DNA from: an uncultured Oscillospiraceae bacterium
GTDB taxonomy: Bacteria > Bacillota > Clostridia > Oscillospirales > Ruminococcaceae
Direction: 5' to 3'
DNA: 5,031 nt
NCBI GenBank assembly: GCA_910589145.1
Contig: CAJUSD010000072.1
Span: 1 to 5,031 of the forward strand
The notes under the pieces are model-generated. The model was not told the origin of the DNA. It saw nothing but the letters and a program-made list of their open reading frames with translations, and searched no databases. Both the position numbers and the translations under genes were made by a program. Numbering within the stretch: position 1 is the stretch's first letter; every line of letters begins with the position of its first letter. Positions 1 to 5,031 of the stretch are shown in pieces.

Positions 1-31
1 ATTCGGTTTTTCGGCAAATTGGGCATAAATA

Positions 32-60
32 TTTCCTTTTCATAAAATTGAAAAAGGAAA
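32..60. repeat. Inverted repeat (9-bp arms) upstream of the chemoreceptor gene
   Basis: TTTCCTTTT (32-40) is complementary to AAAAGGAAA (52-60) across an 11-base spacer. No T-run follows on the + strand, so it is not a convincing terminator in that direction. It could be the remnant of an upstream terminator or a protein-binding site. A second, longer-range repeat starts at its edge: AAGTTGAT (60-67) pairs with ATCAACTT (133-140). Apart from these, bases 1-180 show no open reading frame with a believable ribosome binding site. Confidence 0.4.
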
Positions 61-180
61 AGTTGATAGAGTCCGGTATATTAGATGTTACATAATCAGC
101 AGTATTGATGTGGCTGGAAAAGCGGAGGTAAAATCAACTTAATAGGTGAAGTAACAACTATAAGATTTTTTGAAAATGAA

Positions 181-209
181 TTGACAATCGGAGAAGGAAT
201 TTTTATACT
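181..209 (+). promoter_or_regulatory. Sigma-A-type promoter of the chemoreceptor gene
   Basis: A perfect -35 box TTGACA (181-186) is followed after exactly 17 bases by TATACT (204-209), five of six matches to the -10 consensus. Transcription would start near G216 or A217, giving a leader of about 124 nt before the ATG at 341. The match is to the housekeeping sigma factor. It does not resemble the motility sigma-D/sigma-28 pattern often found before chemotaxis genes. Confidence 0.8.
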
Positions 210-215
210 AGATAA

Positions 216-340
216 GATTGGGCGCTGGATTGGATAAAATCATAAAAAATAGAATTGCAGGAACCATGATATTGGGCGCTGTAAGATTGTGTATTTTATT
301 TCAACTCCCAGCCCGACTATTAGATAAAGGAGTAAGTTTG
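216..340 (+). promoter_or_regulatory. Long 5' leader of the chemoreceptor mRNA, with an 11-nt direct repeat
   Basis: The predicted leader holds two copies of ATTGGGCGCTG (217-227 and 271-281), 54 bases apart. GGGC and TGG of the first copy (220-223, 226-228) could pair with CCAGCCC (308-314), just before the ribosome binding site. The ribosome binding site AAAGGAG (326-332) lies 8 bases before the ATG at 341. I looked for the conserved cores of cyclic-di-GMP-I and other common riboswitches and found none, so a regulatory role is only a suggestion. The reading frame is open back to a TTG at 218, but that codon sits at the predicted transcription start and has no ribosome binding site. Confidence 0.4.
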
Positions 341-2491
341 ATGGCCAGTAAACCAAACACAAAAGAAAGAAGACATAAGCAGCAAAGCATTACCAGAAAA
401 ATTATCATAAAAATGGCGATTCTGATCGTTGTTTTGTTCGGACTCAGCGTCATCATAGCAGCCCTTTTATCCAGCCGATCTTTGAAGAAGGTCACAAACG
501 AAAAATTAGTCCTGACAGCGTACGAGAATGCCTATACGCTTTCCAACAATATCGAGAGCTCTTATTCACAAACTCTTGGTTTTGCCGGGTCTCTGCGGAA
601 TATTTCGGCGTTGCCGCCAGCGTTCCAACGGCAGGCAATCGATAACGCGTTAGTGGGTATTTTGCAGCAAAACGACAAGTTTACAACAGCATTTGCCTAT
701 TTCGAGCAAAATACAATCGCTGACGCCCAAGGAAAAACCTATCAGGAAACCGGCAGGGATATCGCCTATGAAGCTGTGGTCTACCCTGACGAAGCAAAAA
801 CAGGCTTTGTATTTGAAAAGCATGAGGATGCCTTTGATAACTTTGACAAGGAATATTACCGCGAAATAAAATCCTCTGGCAAGCCTTATGTCATGGAGCC
901 TTATGTTTATGAATTGCAGGGCAAGCCGATTATGATGATTAGCGTAATTGCGCCCGTCTATGATGTTTCAGGGAATTTTTTAGGGGTGGCTGGTTGTGAT
1001 GTCGCTCTGGATGACCTGCAATCTCAAAACTTTACCAATGCCGGCTATTCTTCGACCCACATGGTTTGCATGTCAGAGGATAATACCATATTAGTGGATA
1101 CTTTACAAACAAGTACTGTTGGCCAATTGGCAAAGGATTGCGGTTATGAACAAATCGCTCCTATTGCAGACGAGATTAGAAGCATGAAAGCGGGCATGTC
1201 AGGGAAAGGCGATAAGAGCGTTTATTTGTTAAACGCAGAGCTTGACAATTTTGTTACAGGAAACCAGGGCTATTCTGTTATTGTTCCTGTTGATCTAGAA
1301 AGCGGAAATTTGTGGAGCTTGTATTTTTCTATTGATCAGAACGAATTTTATGCCCAGATTGTAAAAGACACAGCGCTTTTAACAGTGGCTGTGTGCATTT
1401 TAGGAATTTTGTTGCTGTCCATTATGTATTACAGCATTAAAAAACCATTGAAACCGATTGCCAATATAATGGCTGGAGCAGAAAAGCTCGAATCGGGCAA
1501 TCTGCAAATCCATGTTCAGGTAGATTCTGATGATGAATTAGGCCGCTTAGCTGAAAGTTTTAATGCCACAAGCACTATCCTGAATAATTATATCAACGAT
1601 ATTTCCAAGCAGCTTTCAGAAATGGCTGACAATAATATGGCTATCAGTATTACGGAAGAATACATAGGGGATTTTAGCCCTATTAAAGCGTCGATTGAAA
1701 AGATTGCCTATTCGTTAAATCACACCCTTTATAGCATCATCGAAGCGGCAAACCAAGTGACTTCCAATTCTGACACAGTTTCCTCCGGGGCGCAAACTTT
1801 ATCTCAAGGTTCGTCAGAACAAGCGGAAGCGATTGAGGAACTGGCAGCCTCTATCGAACGCCTTTCTAATGATGTGATTAGCAATGCCCAGGAGGCGGAA
1901 GAGGCCAACACAACCGTTGCCCGGGTCAGCCAATGGATTGAAACCAGTAATCAGGAAATGCAAAAGATGGTTTCGGCTATGAACGATATTCGGAACACTT
2001 CAACAGAGATCGTAAAGATTATTAAAGCCATTGAGGATATCGCTTTCCAAACCAATATTTTGGCTCTGAATGCTTCAGTAGAAGCCGCGAGGGCTGGGGC
2101 GGCAGGTAAAGGTTTTGCTGTTGTAGCCGAGGAAGTGCGCAATTTAGCTGCCAAAAGTTCAGAGGCTGCCAAAGATACCGCTGCATTGATTGAATCCTCC
2201 ATTGAAGCGGTGAAAAAAGGAAGAAGCATTGCGGATGAAACAGCACAATCTCTGGTGAATGTTGTTGAAGGGGCAAAAGATGTTGCTGTTTTTGTGGAAC
2301 GTATCAGTACGGCCTCGAAGAACCAAAAAGATACATTGGAACAGTTGACGATAGGCGTTAATCAGATTTCCGGCATTGTTCAGGAAAATTCCGCAATGGC
2401 TGAAGAGAGTGCGGCTGCTAGCGTTAAACTATTCCAACAAGCAAATACATTGCGTCAGTTGGTGGATGTTTTTGAATTAAAAAAAGTATAA
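341..2491 (+). CDS. Methyl-accepting chemotaxis protein with dCache sensor
   Basis: A 716-residue transmembrane chemoreceptor that should sense an extracellular ligand and control the CheA kinase through CheW. In order: a basic cytoplasmic start; membrane helix 1 (about 21-43); an extracellular double-Cache-like sensor (about 50-335) with the typical PxY, IAPVYD and GVAGCDVALDDL elements (D220 matches the conserved Cache aspartate); membrane helix 2 (about 343-364); HAMP (about 365-417); and a long coiled-coil signalling domain (about 440-716). The hairpin tip (about 565-613) is near canonical, with IAFQTNILALNASVEAARAG followed by GKGFAVVAEEVRNLA. The C-terminus ends in DVFELKKV without the NWETF-type CheR/CheB docking peptide. 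The ATG at 341 is chosen because AAAGGAG lies 8 bases upstream; an in-frame TTG at 218 would add 41 residues unlike a receptor N-terminus. The gene is monocistronic between its own promoter and terminator. The ligand cannot be read from the sequence. Confidence 0.95.
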   Translation: MASKPNTKERRHKQQSITRKIIIKMAILIVVLFGLSVIIAALLSSRSLKKVTNEKLVLTAYENAYTLSNNIESSYSQTLGFAGSLRNISALPPAFQRQAIDNALVGILQQNDKFTTAFAYFEQNTIADAQGKTYQETGRDIAYEAVVYPDEAKTGFVFEKHEDAFDNFDKEYYREIKSSGKPYVMEPYVYELQGKPIMMISVIAPVYDVSGNFLGVAGCDVALDDLQSQNFTNAGYSSTHMVCMSEDNTILVDTLQTSTVGQLAKDCGYEQIAPIADEIRSMKAGMSGKGDKSVYLLNAELDNFVTGNQGYSVIVPVDLESGNLWSLYFSIDQNEFYAQIVKDTALLTVAVCILGILLLSIMYYSIKKPLKPIANIMAGAEKLESGNLQIHVQVDSDDELGRLAESFNATSTILNNYINDISKQLSEMADNNMAISITEEYIGDFSPIKASIEKIAYSLNHTLYSIIEAANQVTSNSDTVSSGAQTLSQGSSEQAEAIEELAASIERLSNDVISNAQEAEEANTTVARVSQWIETSNQEMQKMVSAMNDIRNTSTEIVKIIKAIEDIAFQTNILALNASVEAARAGAAGKGFAVVAEEVRNLAAKSSEAAKDTAALIESSIEAVKKGRSIADETAQSLVNVVEGAKDVAVFVERISTASKNQKDTLEQLTIGVNQISGIVQENSAMAEESAAASVKLFQQANTLRQLVDVFELKKV

Positions 2492-2504
2492 GGATTCTTT
2501 ATTT

Positions 2505-2537
2505 GCACAGAAAGCCATAGGCTTTCTGTGCTTTTTT
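2505..2537 (+). terminator. Intrinsic terminator of the chemoreceptor gene
   Basis: A perfect 12-bp stem, GCACAGAAAGCC (2505-2516) with GGCTTTCTGTGC (2520-2531), closes a 3-base loop. It is followed directly by six T residues (2532-2537). It begins 13 bases after the TAA of the chemoreceptor gene and should isolate it from everything downstream. Confidence 0.95.
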
Positions 2538-2586
2538 ACTTCCCCAAACGGTTCTTTTGAGGAAAATGAAAATGTTTAACCCCCTA

Positions 2587-2614
2587 TTTACAAAGGTTTC
2601 AAGCCCATTATAAT
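2587..2614 (+). promoter_or_regulatory. Strong sigma-A-type promoter in the intergenic region
   Basis: TTTACA (2587-2592) matches the -35 consensus at five of six positions. After 16 bases it is followed by a perfect TATAAT (2609-2614). The first purine at a suitable distance is A2622. The promoter points into a stretch dense with RNA structure that ends in an intrinsic terminator and has no convincing reading frame. Confidence 0.65.
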
Positions 2615-2638
2615 TTCCCCCAAAACCCAATCTGGGAA

Positions 2639-2735
2639 TATCACCATGTCGTAGGGCAAAGTAATTTATTTTGCTTGGGGCAAACTGGTTTATCCCGTAA
2701 TACTGTCACCCCGAAGTCCCTACTACATGGTGATA
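2639..2735. repeat. 97-bp nested inverted repeat with 18-bp arms
   Basis: The left arm, 2639-2656 (starts TATCACCATGT, ends GTAGGG), is complementary to the right arm, 2718-2735 (starts CCCTAC, ends ACATGGTGATA), at 17 of 18 positions. Inside are an 8-bp hairpin (2656-2674, including one G-T pair) and a GGG/AAAC versus GTTT/CCC hairpin (2678-2696). No target-site duplication is visible at the edges. It is therefore read mainly as the core stem of an RNA, though a miniature transposable element would also have terminal repeats like these. Confidence 0.8.
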
Positions 2736-2792
2736 CTGCGCAAAATGTTCCTAAATCCTCGTATTAAGCAGGGAAAGGATAGGCCGAAGGAC

Positions 2793-2834
2793 AAAAAAGT
2801 GACCCCGCATCGTGAGATGCAAGGTCACTTTTTT
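2793..2834 (+). terminator. Bidirectional-looking intrinsic terminator of the candidate small RNA
   Basis: A 12-bp stem pairs AAAAAAGTGACC (2793-2804) with GGTCACTTTTTT (2823-2834). Above it, across a CC/AA internal loop, is a 5-bp helix GCATC/GATGC (2807-2811, 2816-2820) capped by GTGA, which fits the stable GNRA tetraloop pattern. The A-run and T-run let it work on either strand. No protein gene ends nearby on either strand, which supports a non-coding transcript as the thing being terminated. Confidence 0.9.
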
Positions 2835-3115
2835 CTATGTCGGAGGATGGTGTTTAGTACCCTGATTAGGATAAATTACAATGCCCTTGTATTGCTATTT
2901 GGCCCCTTATTTATTGACGACATTATCTAAAGGGGATTTATTTTATTCTGTTTTTGATGCGACTCTGGAATATACATTTTTATTTTGTCCCCAAAAAGTT
3001 TACAAACGGCTGCTTCTTTTCTTTATACCCTATGTAAGGCGAAACAAATAGAAATCCGCCGCGGAGGAAATCTCTATGGTTCCTTTACAAATTATAAAAC
3101 GAAAGAAGGAGCATA
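2835..3115 (+). promoter_or_regulatory. Upstream region of the cysteine hydrolase gene with weak promoter candidates
   Basis: These 281 bases hold no convincing gene. Two weak promoter candidates are visible: TTGACG (2914-2919) with TTTATT (2937-2942) at 17 bases, and TTTACA (2999-3004) with TATACC (3024-3029) at a long 19 bases. CCCCTT (2903-2908) can pair with AAGGGG (2930-2935) ahead of an AT-rich run, overlapping the first candidate; this may be a weak terminator or an operator. Neither promoter is close to consensus, so the start of transcription for the hydrolase gene is open. Confidence 0.3.
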
Positions 3116-3547
3116 ATGGCTTATGTAACATGGGTTACCCCTGCAACATGGGATGGAAAATATCCGCTTCCCGATCTTCCTGCCGGGAAGATATGGACGG
3201 GCCCTTATCAAAATTCCGAAGGAACAGGATATAGCTGTATTGGTTTTGCTCGCATGGTGTTGGATGCGACTTATGGGAGGGGATCCTCCCTCTCAAAAGT
3301 CTCTTTCTCAGAGGTATCTCCTCAGGATGCATTCAAAAATATAAAAAAAGGCGCTCGTGTCACATTTTCTCGTGGCGGTGATCAGCAGCATGGCTTAATC
3401 GTTGCTTCAAAGTCGTCTAGTGGTATTAAAGCTTACGACTGCAATGTGAAGGATGATAACACGATCAGCTATTACGACTTGAGTTGGGCGCGTATGAAAG
3501 AAAAATACACAGGCATTATTGGCGGCTATAATCCTTCTGCCAGATAA
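3116..3547 (+). CDS. Small papain-like (CHAP/NlpC-P60-like) cysteine hydrolase, no signal peptide
   Basis: A 143-residue protein with the outline of a minimal papain-fold peptidase or amidase. A cysteine motif (GYSCIGFARMVLDATYG, C41 at the start of a helix), a basic GARVTF strand (79-84), a histidine strand (QQHGLIVAS, H92) and a YDCN motif (N110, or D108) give the expected C-H-N order. Secreted clostridial proteins often carry a similar domain acting on peptidoglycan or peptides; the substrate here is unknown. No signal peptide or membrane segment is visible, and no N-terminal extension is possible because an in-frame TAA lies at 3095-3097. Start: ATG at 3116 after AAGGAG (3106-3111), only 4 bases away. 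A different-frame ATG at 3076 has a better-spaced GGAGG. The gene ends 7 bases before a bidirectional terminator. Fold moderately sure; activity inferred. Confidence 0.7.
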   Translation: MAYVTWVTPATWDGKYPLPDLPAGKIWTGPYQNSEGTGYSCIGFARMVLDATYGRGSSLSKVSFSEVSPQDAFKNIKKGARVTFSRGGDQQHGLIVASKSSSGIKAYDCNVKDDNTISYYDLSWARMKEKYTGIIGGYNPSAR

Positions 3548-3553
3548 ACTATA

Positions 3554-3603
3554 AAAAACGGGATCTCGATATGGTTATACAACTGTATCGAGATCCTGTT
3601 TTT
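3554..3603. terminator. Bidirectional intrinsic terminator between convergent genes
   Basis: An 18-bp stem pairs 3554-3571 with 3586-3603, interrupted only by a G-T wobble (G3560/T3597), around a 14-base loop. The stem base is an A-run on the left and a T-run on the right, so a U-tract is produced on both strands. It lies 7 bases after the hydrolase stop and 12 bases from the lipoprotein stop, and serves both genes. Confidence 0.93.
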
Positions 3604-3614
3604 GAAAAAGGTGT

Positions 3615-4778
3615 CTATCCAACAATGTGCTCCCTCAGAGAATAAGAGTGGAACCGATACAGAGAGTCTCCTAACATCTCGATTTGTAAACTGCCAAACG
3701 GAACCAGAACGCCGTCCTTGGTGACAATGTGGTCGTTCGAAAGGGGAGTTATCTGGTTCATTTCATAAAGAACTCCTACCTCAATCAAAAGAAGCTGTTC
3801 TTCCTGTTTTGCAGAAAGTGCGACTCCGCTGCACAAGCTACCAAACCCACCTATTAATTGGTAAGTGTTCGTTTTTGGATCGTACTGTTGCGAATTGCGC
3901 AGAAATGCCTCGTCAATATCAAAATATTTTTGAAGCGCTGCTTCTACTTGCTCTGCTTGCGGATGGTCGAATCCAGGAAGATAGCATTGTTCAAAATCTT
4001 GTGGGAGATTCAGTAGGTTATTTGCCGCACAGAAATTCACCAGATCGTCTGGGGAAAGCTCACGTGCAGAGCTCCAACTTTTAGAATAGAGATTTGCGCC
4101 ACGAAAGAGAGGTTGAACCAACCGAGACATAGCCTCAAGGTCATTAGGATCAAATGAGGGTGGTTGCTGTTCGGAAGCTGGCAGGAGATAACTGCTGGTC
4201 AGCAGCCACTTTCCCTGTTCCCGGATTAAAACAAGGGTTTGGAGTCCGTTATCCATTCCCAAAAAGCAAGTCTGCAATCTGGCCGTAATCTGTTCGGGAG
4301 TGACTTCGATCAGCTCAATGGTTTCGGCCAGCCATTTGATTGGAGGAAAAGCTGCTCCTGCTCCATTGGGATTGATATAGATTTTTCCATTAATTTCCTT
4401 GCAAAGCATTTCTCGCTGTTTCATTCCTTGGTACAAGCAATCGGCTGTCGAATGTTCAAATGTGTCGAGAAAATAGCGATGGATGTCCTCCATTGATTGA
4501 AATTGTCTGGGGTCGACATCTCCGTATAGAGACGAAGCTTCATAATCAATCGGAAGCATGCCATCAATCTTCATATTGGAGCGGTCTGGCTCAAAATTCA
4601 TTTGATAGAGTTGATCGCATAAAATAGCCTTTTCCAATGCCTGCCTGACAATTTCAACCGCCTCTTCTTCGGTTGCCATGCTGATGGGCTTCTGTACTGG
4701 CGGTACAATATCTGGTATATAGTTACAAGAGGCCAGCAACAATACAATACCAATTAACACCATCCATTTCTTACACAT
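3615..4778 (-). CDS. Two-domain lipoprotein, N-terminal half weakly IseA-like
   Basis: A 387-residue lipoprotein. The N-terminus (MCKKWMVLIG, then a hydrophobic run) ends in the lipobox LASC with the lipidated cysteine at C18, so it should be anchored on the outer face of the membrane. Residues about 35-195 have a helix-rich start, then GKIYINPNGAG (131-141), a beta-rich stretch and VLIREQGKWLLTS (183-195), a layout that recalls the IseA/YoeB inhibitors of NlpC/P60 endopeptidases. This likeness is from memory and weak. Residues about 205-385 form a second, unnamed domain with DDLVNFC, a LQKYFDIDEAFLRNSQQYD segment and alternating strands to the C-terminus. The ATG is well supported: AAGGAGG (minus strand, 4786-4792) lies 7 bases upstream. 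It has its own promoter region and converges on the hydrolase gene. An extracytoplasmic sensor or ligand-binding role is equally possible. Confidence 0.88.
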   Translation of the reverse strand: MCKKWMVLIGIVLLLASCNYIPDIVPPVQKPISMATEEEAVEIVRQALEKAILCDQLYQMNFEPDRSNMKIDGMLPIDYEASSLYGDVDPRQFQSMEDIHRYFLDTFEHSTADCLYQGMKQREMLCKEINGKIYINPNGAGAAFPPIKWLAETIELIEVTPEQITARLQTCFLGMDNGLQTLVLIREQGKWLLTSSYLLPASEQQPPSFDPNDLEAMSRLVQPLFRGANLYSKSWSSARELSPDDLVNFCAANNLLNLPQDFEQCYLPGFDHPQAEQVEAALQKYFDIDEAFLRNSQQYDPKTNTYQLIGGFGSLCSGVALSAKQEEQLLLIEVGVLYEMNQITPLSNDHIVTKDGVLVPFGSLQIEMLGDSLYRFHSYSLREHIVG

Positions 4779-4785
4779 TGTTTTT

Positions 4786-4807
4786 CCTCCTTCCCCTGTA
4801 AAACAGG
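4786..4807 (-). promoter_or_regulatory. Strong ribosome binding site of the lipoprotein gene next to a small hairpin
   Basis: On the minus strand a full AAGGAGG (4792 to 4786) stands 7 bases before the ATG, which fixes the start at 4778. Immediately upstream, CCTGT/ACAGG (4795-4799 with 4803-4807) can form a 5-bp hairpin next to the ribosome binding site without covering it. Confidence 0.8.
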
Positions 4808-4925
4808 ATTGTAGGTCATTACGGGGCGAACGAAACAGGAATTCTTCCCTGGATTAGTAGCTTTCTGAAAAGGAACTGGCTGCTCATTTCACGGGCGTCC
4901 ATTAAGGCCAATATAGTGCTCATTA

Positions 4926-4952
4926 AAATGAAAGGAATAATTCCTTTCATTT
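4926..4952. repeat. Perfect 27-bp palindrome upstream of the lipoprotein gene
   Basis: AAATGAAAGGAAT (4926-4938) and ATTCCTTTCATTT (4940-4952) are exact complements around A4939. On the minus strand the palindrome is followed by TTTTAATG, so in the lipoprotein transcript it could form a hairpin with a short U-run (attenuator-like). As DNA it is a symmetric protein-binding site candidate. It lies about 150 bases before the lipoprotein start and just downstream of that gene's probable promoter. Confidence 0.75.
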
Positions 4953-4981
4953 GCTGATTTATATCTGGTTGTAAATCCTAC

Positions 4982-5010
4982 TCATTATAACGCTTAAAGG
5001 TTTATAATGA
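4982..5010. promoter_or_regulatory. Inverted repeat containing opposed TATAAT boxes; probable lipoprotein promoter
   Basis: TCATTATAA (4982-4990) and TTATAATGA (5002-5010) are perfect 9-bp complements separated by 11 bases. The left arm reads TATAAT on the minus strand (4989 to 4984), pointing toward the lipoprotein gene. The right arm reads TATAAT on the plus strand (5003-5008), pointing out of the window. Upstream on the minus strand, TAGACA (5031 to 5026) with TATAAA (5006 to 5001) at 19 bases is another candidate. The -35 boxes are poor, so these may depend on an activator or the site may be a pure operator. The window ends here. Confidence 0.4.
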
Positions 5011-5031
5011 AACTTTTTTAGAGAGTGTCTA

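Larger units (their letters stand above)
2622..2835 (+). ncRNA. Candidate structured small RNA, family not recognised (about 214 nt)
   Basis: The span runs from a predicted start at A2622 to the T-run of a strong terminator, and much of it can be folded. In order: a small hairpin CCCA/TGGG (2626-2636); a long 18-position stem pairing 2639-2656 with 2718-2735, one mismatch (C2650/T2724), enclosing two hairpins; a bulged 8-bp helix joining 2750-2759 with 2776-2783; and the terminator hairpin (2793-2834). It sits after the chemoreceptor terminator and 280 bases before the next start codon, so it looks free-standing rather than a leader. Possible readings are an orphan regulatory RNA, a divergent member of a known family such as 6S, or a mobile-element remnant. 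I see no conserved core of the riboswitches or T-boxes I know. Structure and promoter are seen; expression is inferred. Confidence 0.5.

Noticed and set aside
218..340. In-frame extension of the chemoreceptor to a TTG at 218
   Set aside because: The TTG lies at the predicted transcription start, has no ribosome binding site, and adds 41 residues unlike a receptor N-terminus. The ATG at 341 has AAAGGAG at 8 bases.
1951..2276. Minus-strand frames opposite the chemoreceptor signalling domain
   Set aside because: They are shadows of the highly conserved alanine-rich hairpin tip on the + strand and lack start signals.
2566..2613. 15-codon frame starting ATG AAA ATG that could be a leader peptide
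   Set aside because: It overlaps the predicted -35 and -10 boxes, follows a strong terminator, and its GAGG is only 3 bases from the ATG.
2639..2735. Integron attC site or CRISPR repeat
   Set aside because: The conserved attC core sites are absent and there is only one unit with no spacer-repeat periodicity.
2727..2930. 67-codon + strand frame over the small-RNA region
   Set aside because: It has no ribosome binding site and runs through one arm of the inverted repeat and the whole terminator hairpin, which explains the sequence better than coding does.
2546..3020. Weak direct similarity between AAACGGTTCTTTT (2546-2558) and AAACGGCTGCTTCTTTT (3004-3020) flanking the small-RNA region
   Set aside because: It is too short and gapped to be called attachment or target-site duplication.
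3275..3290. GC-rich hairpin GGGAGG-GGAT-CCTCCC inside the hydrolase gene
   Set aside because: It is encoded by ordinary codons for YGRGSSL and has no following T-run. It is probably incidental.
3809..4496. Plus-strand frames opposite the lipoprotein gene
   Set aside because: The lipoprotein frame has a lipobox, a strong ribosome binding site and full length. The opposing frames have none of these and carry no recognisable domains.

Overview
The window looks like part of a chromosome from a low-to-moderate-GC Gram-positive bacterium, most likely a clostridial Bacillota of the Oscillospiraceae/Ruminococcaceae kind. This rests on strong AAGGAGG-type ribosome binding sites, sigma-A-like promoters, long perfect intrinsic terminators, a lipobox lipoprotein and the styles of the three proteins. 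The taxonomic call is inference from style; no marker gene is present. No rRNA, tRNA, CRISPR array or complete insertion sequence was seen.

Layout. Bases 1-180 hold no convincing gene, only two inverted repeats. A near-consensus promoter (181-209) opens a leader of about 124 nt with an 11-nt direct repeat. It leads into a 716-residue methyl-accepting chemotaxis protein (341-2491, +), which is closed by a perfect terminator. Next is a 624-base stretch (2492-3115) with no convincing protein gene. It carries a promoter with a perfect TATAAT box, about 214 bases rich in predicted RNA structure (including a 97-base nested inverted repeat), and a second strong terminator. I read this as a free-standing structured small RNA of unrecognised family, and it is the most interesting object in the window. 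A 143-residue papain-like/CHAP-like cysteine hydrolase gene without a signal peptide follows (3116-3547, +). It converges on a 387-residue lipoprotein gene (3615-4778, -) across a shared bidirectional terminator. The last 250 bases are the upstream region of the lipoprotein gene and contain a perfect 27-bp palindrome and a second inverted repeat built from two opposed TATAAT boxes.

How the parts may work together. The chemoreceptor should sense an extracellular small molecule and signal through CheA/CheW. Each gene appears to be its own transcription unit, so no operon is claimed. The N-terminal half of the lipoprotein weakly resembles the IseA/YoeB family, which inhibits NlpC/P60 cell-wall endopeptidases, and its convergent neighbour has a papain-like C-H-N arrangement. 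An enzyme-inhibitor relationship is an idea to test, not a conclusion.
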